Counted from the stretch's first letter, positions 45,696 to 54,172 are shown. The stretch is DNA of 64,000 nucleotides from Gp1-AA133 sp963850425 (GCA_963850425.1 CAWKLF010000001.1:806001-870000), one strand, 5' to 3'. Made by a program: numbers and translations. Notes: generated from the sequence alone by a model not told the origin.

Positions 45696-46781
45696 TCACC
45701 GCCCACTCGCAAAAATTGCCATCAATTCCTGCGGCGCTACTACCTCCAGCTGAGCATACGTACAGTCGCTCGGTTTCTTGTCGCTGCGCCAGCGCCGGAA
45801 CTGCGCCATATGCCGGAAGCGTGTCCCCTGCATGTGCTCATATGCCACCTCGACCACCAACTCCGGCCGCAACGGCTCCCATGACAAATCCTTGCCCTGG
45901 CTCCAGCGGCTTTGCCCCCCGGGCATCCGATGCCCCGCGCCATCGCCCGCTCCGGCTTCTGCCCAGTTCTTCCACGGATGGTTCTCCAACGCCTTCTTCC
46001 GGTAGGGCGCAAGGTACTCGACCAACTCCCTCCGCTTCGCGTTCGTGAAGCTCGCGCACACCCCCACATGCTGCAGCACACCCGCATCATCGAATAACCC
46101 CAGCAGCAGCGACCCGACTGCTTCCCCTTCACCTTTCTTATGCCATCGAAATCCGGCGACCACGCAATCGCAGTCCCGCTCGTGCTTGACCTTCAACATC
46201 ACGCGCTTGTCCGGCTCGTAGATGCCTGCAACCGGCTTGGCCATTACCCCGTCAAGTCCCGCTCCCTCAAACCGCCGAAACCAATCCGCTGCCACGCTCA
46301 AATCCTGCGTAGCAGGAGTCGGATGAATAGGAGGCGCCGCCGCCGTAAGCACGGACTCCAATTCCCGCCGCCTGCTCTCAAACGGAACACCGCGCAGATC
46401 CCGATCGTCCAGACAAAGCAGATCGAAGAACACAACCGACGCCGGAATCTGCTGCGACAAAAGCTTCACCCGCGAAGCCGCAGGATGAATCCGCAGTTGC
46501 AACGACTCGAAGTCCAGTCCGCCATCCCTGGCGATCACAATCTCTCCGTCCAGCACGCACCGATCCGGCAACTGCGCCCGTAGCGGCTCTACCAATTCCG
46601 GGAAATATCGATTGAGCGACTTCCCGTCCCGGCTCTGAATAAGAATCTCATCCCCATCCCGAAAGATGAGCGCACGGAACCCATCCCACTTCGGCTCAAA
46701 AATCCAGGTTCCCGCCTCCGGCAATTCCTCAATCCGTTTTGAAAGCATTGGCAACACGGGCGGGTTCACAGGCAAATTCAT
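45696..46781 (-). CDS. ligD: ATP-dependent DNA ligase (LigD-type), stand-alone
   Basis: A 361-residue protein from the ATG at 46781; the frame extends upstream into repeat DNA and is rejected there. The nucleotidylation motif is WIFEPKWDGFRALIF with Lys 31, then SRDGKSLN, RCVLDGEIVI, LDGVMAKPVAG and VMLKVKHERDCDCVVAGF. The OB-fold domain follows. It seals double-strand breaks with Ku. Polymerase and ligase are convergent here, and no Ku gene is in the window. Confidence 0.93.
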   Translation of the reverse strand: MNLPVNPPVLPMLSKRIEELPEAGTWIFEPKWDGFRALIFRDGDEILIQSRDGKSLNRYFPELVEPLRAQLPDRCVLDGEIVIARDGGLDFESLQLRIHPAASRVKLLSQQIPASVVFFDLLCLDDRDLRGVPFESRRRELESVLTAAAPPIHPTPATQDLSVAADWFRRFEGAGLDGVMAKPVAGIYEPDKRVMLKVKHERDCDCVVAGFRWHKKGEGEAVGSLLLGLFDDAGVLQHVGVCASFTNAKRRELVEYLAPYRKKALENHPWKNWAEAGAGDGAGHRMPGGQSRWSQGKDLSWEPLRPELVVEVAYEHMQGTRFRHMAQFRRWRSDKKPSDCTYAQLEVVAPQELMAIFASGR

Positions 46782-47059
46782 GTCTCCAATGCTATACCGA
46801 GCCGCCGGACGAAGCGTCGAAGACTGAAACCAGTCACGTGACGCCAACTGCAGCACCAATCCAGCTCTGTCGCGCCTGCATCGCGCCTCGCCGTGCGCCT
46901 GCATTGCGCCTCGCCGCGAGAGCGCAGTCGTGATCCAAGGGGGCACAAGTAGCCCGGTCGCCCCTGAGCAAGCGAGACCCAATCGAACAAGTCGAAAGCC
47001 AGCCGCCCCTGAGCAAGCGAGACCCAATCCAACAAGTCGAAAACCAGCCGCATCGCGGC

Positions 47060-47795
47060 GGAAGTCATTAGCCCCGGGCGTAAGCCCGGGGTATACGCCA
47101 AAACGAAGACAGAGCCCCGGAGGGGCGACATTCTTGTCGTCATGCGACACCAATCCAAAGCCGCGCAAACACTCCCCCGCATCAACGCCACCGCCCGCAT
47201 CGCCCCAACACCAGCCGCATCGCGGCGCAAGTCATTAGCCCCGGGCGTAAGCCCGGGGAATACGCCAAAACGAAGACAGAGCCCCGGAGGGGCGACATCC
47301 TTGTCGTCATGCGACACCAATCCAAAGCCGCGCAAACACTCCCCCGCATCACGCCACCGCCCGCATCGCCTCAAAACCAGCCGCACCGCGGCGCAAGTCA
47401 TTAGCCCCGGGCGTAAGCCCGGGGAATACGCCAAAACGAAGACAGAGCCCCGGAGGGGCGACATCCTTGTCGTCATGCGACACCAATCCAAAGCCGCGCA
47501 AACACTCCCCCGCATCACGCCACCGCCCGCATCGCCTCAAAACCAGCCGCACCGCGGCGCAAGTCATTAGCCCCGGGCGTAAGCCCGGGGAATACGCCAA
47601 AACGAAGACAGAGCCGAGGGGCGACACCCTTGTCGTCATGCGACACCAATCCAAAGCCGCGCAACCACCCCCGCATCACGCCACCGCCCGCATCGTCCCA
47701 AACACAGCCGCACCGCGGCGGAAGTCATTAGCCCCGGGCGTAAGCCCGGGGTATACGTCAAAACGAATAGAGCCCCCGAGGGGCGACACCCTTAC
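47060..47795. repeat. 166-bp tandem array of the two-hairpin GNRA element
   Basis: Five occurrences of GCCCCGGGCGTAAGCCCGGG start at 47071, 47238, 47404, 47570 and 47731, spaced 167, 166, 166 and 161 bases. Each is followed by GAGCCCCGGAGGGGCGACA (degraded in copies 4 and 5). The intervening sequence (CCAATCCAAAGCCGCGCAAA region) is also repeated, so the whole unit was amplified, not only the hairpins. Confidence 0.9.
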
Positions 47796-47854
47796 TCTCC
47801 GGCCGTGACTGCGCCCATTCAGATACCGCCCCACCATCTACAATCAACCGTTGC

Positions 47855-48559
47855 ATGGACACCTCCCGCATCACCGATCTTCTCGTCCCGTTCCTTGAGG
47901 AACCCCTAACCTCAACCCAACTCGATCAAATATCGACGTACATCGATCTACTAAATCGCTGGAATTCCCGTGTGAACCTCACCGCCATACGCACGCCCGA
48001 AGAAATCGTCACCCGCCACTTCGGCGAGTCCCTCTTCGCCGCGCGGCATCTCTTCCCGCTGTGCGCCCAAATTCCGGTTGAGAAAACAAAAGAGCTCAAC
48101 GTCGCGGAATCCCTACCATCCCCCGGCCTGCTTGTCGATATCGGCTCCGGAGCCGGTTTCCCAGGACTCCCCATAAAACTCTGGTCCCCGCAAACCCGTG
48201 TAACCCTCATCGAGTCCAACCATAAAAAGGTGGCGTTCCTCCGCGAAGTGATCCGCGCCCTTACATTGACAGACATCGATGTATTTCCCGGCCGCGCCGA
48301 AGAATTCCCCCAAGCCTCAGCCGCAACCATCACCCTGCGCGCCGTAGAGCGCTTCGACCAGATCCTCCCCACAGCCCTCGGCCTCCTGGCTCCCGGCCTC
48401 CTGGCTCCCTCCTCCCGCTTGGCCCTCCTTATCAGCAAGCCCCAACTCCCGCCAGCCCAAGCCGTAACCCCAAGGCTGCACTGGCTCCCCCCCATCCCGA
48501 TTCCCCAGTCGGAACGCAAAGTGGTGGCGATTGCCCGCCTCATGGCAGAAAATATCTGA
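47855..48559 (+). CDS. rsmG: 16S rRNA (guanine-527-N7)-methyltransferase
   Basis: A 234-residue protein. It carries YIDLLNRWNSRVNLTAIRTPEEIVTRHFGESL and the SAM motif LLVDIGSGAGFPGLPIKLWSP, then ESNHKKVAFLREVIRAL and ITLRAVERFDQILPT. RsmG (GidB) methylates G527 of 16S rRNA. It lies immediately upstream of the parS cluster and parA, the usual order near the origin. Confidence 0.93.
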   Translation: MDTSRITDLLVPFLEEPLTSTQLDQISTYIDLLNRWNSRVNLTAIRTPEEIVTRHFGESLFAARHLFPLCAQIPVEKTKELNVAESLPSPGLLVDIGSGAGFPGLPIKLWSPQTRVTLIESNHKKVAFLREVIRALTLTDIDVFPGRAEEFPQASAATITLRAVERFDQILPTALGLLAPGLLAPSSRLALLISKPQLPPAQAVTPRLHWLPPIPIPQSERKVVAIARLMAENI

Positions 48560-48560
48560 C

Positions 48561-48807
48561 AAGTGGGAAATGATGGCGATCCAATCTCAATTCTATTGGT
48601 GCGCTATTGCAAAATAATGCTAAAAGTGGGATAACTGCAAATTTTCAAGCGATTTAACGGCAAATGTATTATGGGGAGCCTTCCTTTCGCGGTTGATGAC
48701 CCAAGCCAGGCATCCTATTAGTAATAAGTGGGAGGTAGACCCTGCGTTATAGCTTATGCATAGCTATATACTCGCGATTGCGGCCAGTTTCATGGGCTAA
48801 AGTGGGA
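48561..48807 (+). repeat. Four direct AAGTGGGA repeats upstream of parS
   Basis: AAGTGGGA at 48561, 48624, 48726 and 48800 (spacings 63, 102 and 74), all on the same strand in an AT-richer stretch after rsmG. The regular spacing and location near the segregation region suggest a protein-binding role, which is not established. Confidence 0.5.
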
Positions 48808-48851
48808 GTACCGCGTAAAGAACAGCCCGGAGATGATGATCAGCCGAATAA

Positions 48852-48867
48852 TGTTCCACGTGGAACA
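48852..48867. promoter_or_regulatory. parS site 1
   Basis: TGTTCCACGTGGAACA, a perfect 16-bp palindrome of the parS type bound by ParB. Confidence 0.93.
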
Positions 48868-48930
48868 TAACTCGACTTGAGCAAGCATTGGTAAATCCGC
48901 CCAGATCCGCAGGCTACAAATCCTCAAAGT

Positions 48931-48946
48931 GTTCCACCTGGAACAT
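48931..48946. promoter_or_regulatory. parS site 2 (one mismatch)
   Basis: TGTTCCACCTGGAACA. Identical to the perfect palindrome except for G to C at the centre. Confidence 0.85.
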
Positions 48947-49011
48947 AACCCCAAGCGCCTGCCCGGTTCTCTCCCCCATACCCTCAAGGTCCGCCTGCTA
49001 GGCGTGCTGAG

Positions 49012-49027
49012 TGTTCCACGTGGAACA
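49012..49027. promoter_or_regulatory. parS site 3
   Basis: TGTTCCACGTGGAACA, perfect palindrome. Confidence 0.93.
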
Positions 49028-49093
49028 CTTTTAGCTTCGTGCATGCGGCCCTCACTCGCGTGCTCTGATAGTCCTCCCAGGCCCCACAAGCAT

Positions 49094-49109
49094 TGTTTAA
49101 TGTGGAACC
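49094..49109. promoter_or_regulatory. Degenerate parS-like half-site
   Basis: TGTTTAATGTGGAACC keeps the right half GTGGAAC but has lost the left half. It lies in register with the others and may be a decayed site. Confidence 0.45.
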
Positions 49110-49155
49110 TCTTCTGCGGTTCAGGTCGCAAACTGCGTTCGCGATTTCACGCAAG

Positions 49156-49171
49156 TGTTCCACGTGGAACA
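49156..49171. promoter_or_regulatory. parS site 4
   Basis: TGTTCCACGTGGAACA, perfect palindrome, 169 bases before the parA start. Confidence 0.93.
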
Positions 49172-49339
49172 CTCCGTTGCTGCGCAGGTGAGCTTGTTGA
49201 AATTGGGTTGGAAAACTCGGGCAATTGGTTTTGATTGAATCACTAGTGCACATCGCGTCCTTGCACCGAATTCCGTCGTTGCAATCGCGGATTGATTCGA
49301 CATATTCTGCGGGCAGCTCTCGCTTCTCCTAAAAATCTA

Positions 49340-50362
49340 ATGGGACGTGTCATCGCGGTTGCCAACCAGAAGGGCGGCGTGGGCAAGACTACGACCGCCA
49401 TCAATCTGGCCTCGTCGTTCGCCGCGGCCGAGGTCAACACTCTGCTCATTGATTGCGATCCGCAATCCAACGCTTCGAGCGGTCTCGGCTTGGTCAAGGA
49501 TCCGGAGCGCATCAGCACCTATCATCTTCTTATGGGTGCGGCTTCAGCGGAGGAAGCGCTGCAGCCGACCGAGCTCGAGCAGCTCTGGATCATTCCTTCA
49601 CACAAGAATCTGATCGGCGCGAATCTGGAACTGGTCGAGGGCGAGCGCCGCGAGTATCGACTGCGTGATGCGATCGAGCCTTTGCGCGAGCGCTTTCAGT
49701 TCATCGTGCTCGATTGCCCTCCAGCCCTGGATCTCTTGACTCTGAACTCTCTGGTTGCGGCTGACTCGGTTTTGATCCCGATGCAGGCGGAGTACTTTGC
49801 GCTTGAGGGCATCAGCGAGCTGCTCGACACGATCGAGCGAATTCGAGCCGGGTTGAATCCGGAGCTGGCGATTGAGGGTGTCGTGCTCACAATGCTGGAC
49901 GATCGCACCAGCCTCGCCAAGCAGGTCATGGCGGAACTCCGGAAATATTTTGGTGACAAGCTGTGCGCGACTTCGATCCCGCGAAACATTCGGCTGGCCG
50001 AGGCTCCGAGCCACGGGAAGCCGGCGTTGCTTTACGATGTCCGCTCACGCGGGGCGGAGAGTTACATACGGCTGGCCAAGGAGATCATCGCTCATTATTT
50101 TGCCCAGGCTGAGGGGGCGGGGGACGCGCCTCAGGCGACCGCGGTCGCCAGCGAAGAACTGCGGGCGGAAGAAGGTGGTGACGGGCAAGCTGTCTGGGTG
50201 CAGGCCATGGATGAGTCTCAAAACTCGGGGGAGCGTCCTGGAGCGGTACCGGAAGTTCTTCAGGAAGATCCGCCAGCGGTCGAGGGGCAGGCGCCTGCGT
50301 CTTCGGAGGCGGGCGAAGGGGAGGCTTCGCCCGACCTGGATGAGATGGGGAAGACAGCTTAG
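49340..50362 (+). CDS. parA: Chromosome-partitioning ATPase ParA (Soj)
   Basis: A 340-residue protein from the ATG at 49340 (MGRVIAVANQKGGVGKTTTA, deviant Walker A). DCDPQSNASSGLG, LDCPPALDLLTLNSL and VVLTMLDDRTSLAKQV are typical. ParA drives segregation of ParB-parS complexes. An acidic, low-complexity tail of about 80 residues follows the ATPase domain and is unusual. The upstream frame extension is rejected because the conserved N-terminus starts here. Confidence 0.95.
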   Translation: MGRVIAVANQKGGVGKTTTAINLASSFAAAEVNTLLIDCDPQSNASSGLGLVKDPERISTYHLLMGAASAEEALQPTELEQLWIIPSHKNLIGANLELVEGERREYRLRDAIEPLRERFQFIVLDCPPALDLLTLNSLVAADSVLIPMQAEYFALEGISELLDTIERIRAGLNPELAIEGVVLTMLDDRTSLAKQVMAELRKYFGDKLCATSIPRNIRLAEAPSHGKPALLYDVRSRGAESYIRLAKEIIAHYFAQAEGAGDAPQATAVASEELRAEEGGDGQAVWVQAMDESQNSGERPGAVPEVLQEDPPAVEGQAPASSEAGEGEASPDLDEMGKTA

Positions 50363-50419
50363 ATCGATGGTTGTCTATATTTATTGTCATCGATGTAACG
50401 TTTTGGTTCCGCGTGGGCG

Positions 50420-50505
50420 GTGCCGCCCCTCCGGGGCTGGCCTGTTTTTTGAAGGGTTCCCAGGACTTACGTCCTGGGCTAATCTATGCCGCCCCTTCGG
50501 GGCTG
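50420..50505 (-). repeat. Two-hairpin GNRA repeat element, inverted copy
   Basis: Read on the minus strand: AGCCCCGAAGGGGCG, then CCCAGGAC-GTAA-GTCCTGGG (50459-50478), then AGCCCCGGAGGGGCGGCA. The same order and spacing as the plus-strand copies. It lies just after parA. Confidence 0.75.
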
Positions 50506-50598
50506 GCGCGGGAACCTGGATGCTCTACGTATGAGCCGAGGATTATTTTTGCGAAAGTGCAGGTGTGGGGAAATGTCCGTGTTCGGGTCTGCCGCCGG

Positions 50599-50850
50599 TA
50601 AACACAAGGTCCCTCGACTGCGTTCGGCTGGCGCCTCACTCCGCTCGGGATGACAGATTCATTTCGGAATGACAGGTTTGTTTAGGGTGACAGGTTTGTT
50701 CCGAATGACAAGTTTGGGTTCGGGATGACAGATTAATTTCGGAATGACAAGTTTGGGTTCGGGATGACAAGTTTGTTTCGGAATGGCAGGTTTAGTTCGG
50801 AATGACAGGTTGTTTCGGGGTGACAGGTTTGCGTTCGGGCTGACAAGTTG
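50599..50850 (-). repeat. GTCATCC-type repeat extended into a minisatellite
   Basis: First an inverted copy of the dispersed repeat (CACAAGGTCCCTCGACTGCG ... CGGGATGACA, 50599-50653), then about ten degenerate units of 18-25 bases built from TTCGGAATGACAGGTTTG/TTCGGGATGACAAGTTTG up to 50850. The minisatellite appears to have arisen from the GGGATGACA end of the dispersed repeat. It occupies most of the parA-parB gap. Confidence 0.75.
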
Positions 50851-50976
50851 CGATGGATGGCACTGGGATGGATGACACTGATGAGCTGGATTTTTGGATG
50901 GGCGTAATTTGCCGTTGAGTGCGCTTTGGCGATGTACGCGTGAGAGGATCGATTTCCGGGGAGAGTAGCAGACGCG

Positions 50977-52131
50977 ATGACTATGACAGGCGATAAGACA
51001 GCGGCGGCTTTTGCTTCTCAAGCGGTGCAGCAAGGCGCTGCCCAGACCAGTGGGGCACAACACGATTCCTCCACGGCCGGTGCTGGGGCCGACGGCGCGA
51101 GCGGGGTGCGGGCGGTGCCGGCGCACGACAAGCGCCGGGCGCTTGGGCGCGGACTTGAGTCGTTGTTGCCGGGTCCTCGTCCGGCTGCCGGTCCCGGTGG
51201 AAGTGCGGCGGTTCAGGCTGCGCATCCGGCTGCGGGCGTTGCTCATGCGGGTGACGGTGTTCCCGTTCCGGGGGTGATTGCTGAGATCCAGGCACAAGCG
51301 GCCCGGCGCAAGGGTGATTCGCACGATGTGATCGATCTGGCGATTGCGCTGGTCGATGTCAATCCACACCAGACGCGCAGCTGGTCGAAGGTGGAAATCG
51401 AGTCTCTCGGGGAACTCAGCGATTCGATCAAGGTGCAGGGCGTGCTGCAACCGATCACGGTGCGTCCGGGAAAAGACGGACGCTATTTTCTGATCACCGG
51501 CGAGCGGCGCATGCGCGCGTCGACCATGGCGGGCAAGGCGACGATCCCGGCGATCGTGCGCGTCGTTTCGGAGCAGCAGGCGGCCGAGATGACCGTCATC
51601 GAGAACCTGCAGCGACGCGACCTGAACTGCATCGACCTGGCGCGGGCCTACATCATGCTGAGCCAGGATTTTGGCCTGACGCAGGAGCAGATCGGGCAGC
51701 GTGTGGGGATTGCGCGCGAATCGGTGTCGAATTACATGCGGCTCGCCCGGCTCCCCCAATTGGTGCAGACCTATCTGCACAATGGGCAACTTGAGTTCAG
51801 CCACGCGCGGGTGCTGCTGAATCTGGAGGATCCGGACGTGGTGGCGAGGGTGGCGCACAAGGCCGTAATGGACAACTGGTCGGTCGATCAGCTGGAGAGC
51901 TTCGTGTTGTTCGATCCGAGCATGGCCGGCGTAAAGAAGAAGGAGTCGAAGGGTGGCGGCGGAGCGCGCTGGGTGGATCCGAATGTGCGTGCGGCGCAGC
52001 GCGAGCTGGAAAGAATTCTGGGAGTGCGGGTGCGGATCCGGGACCGCAAGGGCAAGGGAAAGATCACGCTGGAGTATGCAACGCTCGAGGATTTCGATCG
52101 CGTGATTGGGATGTTAAAGGGGAAGGATTAG
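50977..52131 (+). CDS. parB: Chromosome-partitioning protein ParB (Spo0J)
   Basis: A 384-residue protein. The N-terminal 45 residues are variable, then KRRALGRGLESLLPG, a Pro/Ala linker, the ParB CTPase domain (DVNPHQTRSWSKVEIESLGELSDSI, VRPGKDGRYFLITGERRMRAS), and the HTH (GLTQEQIGQRVGIARESVSNYMRL). The C-terminal dimerisation part ends ATLEDFDRVIGMLKG. ParB binds the parS sites at 48852-49171. It is separated from parA by 614 bases of repeats, which is atypical. Confidence 0.95.
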   Translation: MTMTGDKTAAAFASQAVQQGAAQTSGAQHDSSTAGAGADGASGVRAVPAHDKRRALGRGLESLLPGPRPAAGPGGSAAVQAAHPAAGVAHAGDGVPVPGVIAEIQAQAARRKGDSHDVIDLAIALVDVNPHQTRSWSKVEIESLGELSDSIKVQGVLQPITVRPGKDGRYFLITGERRMRASTMAGKATIPAIVRVVSEQQAAEMTVIENLQRRDLNCIDLARAYIMLSQDFGLTQEQIGQRVGIARESVSNYMRLARLPQLVQTYLHNGQLEFSHARVLLNLEDPDVVARVAHKAVMDNWSVDQLESFVLFDPSMAGVKKKESKGGGGARWVDPNVRAAQRELERILGVRVRIRDRKGKGKITLEYATLEDFDRVIGMLKGKD

Positions 52132-52139
52132 GCGGTGGT

Positions 52140-53215
52140 TGTTGGTCGCCGGCTTTTCGTGGTGTGGTCGGGATGGGGTGGCGCATGAGGTTCGAAAGGC
52201 CCTGCTCGGGAGAGTGGGGCTTTTGTTTGGATGAAGTGCGGCTAGCGGGCTTACGCCCGCTGCGCCAGGTGTCGCCCCTGCGGGACTCGCGTTCGGGGTG
52301 TCCTTACCCAGGGCTTACGCCCTGGGCTATTACTATTTCGCCGCTCTGCGGCTTGGGCATTTTTGAGGTAGTTTCATTGCTCGAGGGTGGCGCCCTCGCC
52401 TCTCCCATCCGTATGGTCCGAGATGCCGGCGCCGAGTTTGAATGCTGACGGAGCGGCGGCGTCCTCGGCCGGTCATCGTCGCGTCTGGTGATGCGGTGCG
52501 CCGTAAAACTAAGCACTCAGACGCAGAGTGAGCTTCCTGACCAGCTCCTAACTAAGCGGCTCGCGGGCTTACGCCCGCTGCGCCAGGTGTCGCCCCTGCG
52601 GGACTCGCGTTCGGGGTGTCCTTACCCAGGGCTTACGCCCTGGGCTATTACTATTTCGCCGCTCTGCGGCTTGGGCATTTTTGAGGTAGTTTCATTGCTC
52701 GAGGGTGGCGCCCTTGCCTCTCCCATCCGTATGGTCCGAGATGCCGGCGCCGAGTTTGAATGCTGACGGCGCGGCGGCGCCCTAGGCGTTGGACCTTGGG
52801 GACGAATAGTTCGAATTTGAGATGCTGGCGGAGCGGTGGCGTCCTCGGCCGGTCATCGTCGCGTCTGGTGATGCGGTGCGCCGTAAAACTAAGCACGCCA
52901 AGGTTCAGACGCAGAGTGAGCTTCCTGACCAGCTCCTAACTAAGCGGCTCGCGGGCTTACGCCCGCTGCGCCAGGTGTCGCCCCTGCGGGACTCGCGTTC
53001 GGGGTGTCCTTACCCAGGGCTTACGCCCTGGGCTATTACTATTTCGCCGCTCTGCGGCTTGGGCATTTTTGAGGTAGTTTCATTGCTCGAGGGTGGCGCC
53101 CTCGCCTCTCCCATCCGTATGGTCCGAGATGCCGGCGCCGAGTTTGAATGCTGACGGAGCGGCGGCGCCCAAGGCTCGGACGCAGAGTGAGCAGTTCTGA
53201 CCAGTTCCTAAACCA
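52140..53215 (+). repeat. Triple long direct repeat carrying two-hairpin elements
   Basis: Three near-identical copies begin at about 52230, 52555 and 52940 (GCGGGC-TTAC-GCCCGC at 52245, 52563 and 52951). Each continues with the CCCAGGGC-TTAC-GCCCTGGG hairpin and GCCGCTCTGCGGC. Copy 2 has a 70-bp insert so the period changes from 318 to 388. Open frames of 92-110 residues here are identical translations of the repeat and are not genes. The 5' flank (52140-52240) repeats at 53725 and 53955. Confidence 0.9.
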
Positions 53216-53271
53216 GCAGGGCGTATAATTCGCCGCTGCAAATGCACGAAAACTTAAAAGGAGTATCCCCG

Positions 53272-53724
53272 ATGAAGCGAATTCTCGTGATCGCGGTGCT
53301 GTGTGTGGCTGGGGCGCTGGTCATCAGCAGCCAAGCCAAGGAAGTCCCCAACGATGTTCAGCAGGCATTGATTGCGCTCGACAAGGAGTGGGGCCAATCG
53401 GGCGGCGATACCGCCAAGCTCGACAAGATTATTGGCGACCACGTCCTCGCCATTGGCCCCAAGGGCGAAGCGCAGGACAAGAAAGAGCTGGTAGCCGCCA
53501 ACGCGTCCGGCGCCGCCGGCGTAACCAATTCCACTTACACGCCCGATGAGTACAAGTTCGCAATGCTCAGCCCGGACGTGGTGGTGATGACGCACCGGGG
53601 CACCACCAAGGGCACGAAGGATGGCAAAGAAGTCACCGAGTCGCACCGCAGCATGCACGTTTTCCAGAAGCAGGGTGGGAACTGGCAGGTAGTGGCGAAC
53701 GCGCAGCTGCCGATTGAGAAGTAG
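53272..53724 (+). CDS. Secreted DUF4440 / NTF2-like protein
   Basis: A 150-residue protein from the ATG at 53272 (AAAAGGAGTATCCCCG upstream). Signal peptide MKRILVIAVLCVAGALVISSQA. The domain VQQALIALDKEWGQSGGDTAKLDKIIGDHVLAIGPKGEAQDKKELVA ... HRSMHVFQKQGGNWQVVANAQLPIEK is DUF4440. Its last codons and stop (GATTGAGAAGTAG) are inside the 232-bp tandem duplication that follows. Confidence 0.85.
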   Translation: MKRILVIAVLCVAGALVISSQAKEVPNDVQQALIALDKEWGQSGGDTAKLDKIIGDHVLAIGPKGEAQDKKELVAANASGAAGVTNSTYTPDEYKFAMLSPDVVVMTHRGTTKGTKDGKEVTESHRSMHVFQKQGGNWQVVANAQLPIEK

Positions 53725-54172
53725 GGGCAGTTGTTGGTCGTTGGCGCGGTCGGGATGTTCGGAAACTGGAGCCCTGCTCGGGAGAGTGGGGCTTTTGTTT
53801 GGATGCAGTGCGGATCGAGGCTTACGCCCGCTGCGTCTCGTGCCGTCCCTACGGGACTCGCGTCAGGGGCGTCCTTACCCAGGGCTGACGCCCTGGGCTA
53901 TTACTATTTCGCCACTTCGCGGCTCGGACCCTGCAGATTCCCGATTGAGAAGTAGGGGCAGTCGTTGGTCGTGGGCGCCGTCGGGATGTTCGGAAACTGG
54001 AGCCCTGCTCGGGAGAGTAGGGCTTTGTTTGGATGCAATGCGGCTCGCGGGCTTACGCCCGCTGCGCCAGGTGTCGCCCCTACGGGACTCGCGTTCGGGG
54101 TACCCTTACCCAGGGCTGACGCCCTGGGCTATTACTATTTCGCCGCTTCGCGGCTTGGAGCCTGCAGATTCC
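53711..54172 (+). repeat. 232-bp tandem duplication that includes the 3' end of the preceding gene
   Basis: Unit 1 is 53711-53942 and unit 2 53943-54172. Both start with GATTGAGAAGTAGGGG, i.e. the last codons and stop of the gene at 53272. Both contain CCCTGCTCGGGAGAGT and the CCCAGGGCTGACGCCCTGGG hairpin. About 90% identical by eye. Confidence 0.85.

Noticed and set aside
46782..47168. Upstream extension of the LigD ligase frame to 47168
   Set aside because: The added residues translate the hairpin repeat array (RLVGLGLACSGA repeated) and precede the conserved ligase N-terminus, so the ATG at 46781 is preferred.
46778..47654. Long minus-strand frames in the 166-bp array
   Set aside because: They repeat the same translation with each repeat unit and have no signal of protein-level selection.
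47060..47795. CRISPR array
   Set aside because: The repeats are 166 bp with conserved spacers and carry inverted repeats; no cas genes are present.
50659..51858. 399-residue minus-strand frame across the parA-parB gap and parB
   Set aside because: It is the shadow of parB plus the translated minisatellite; parB on the plus strand is unmistakable.
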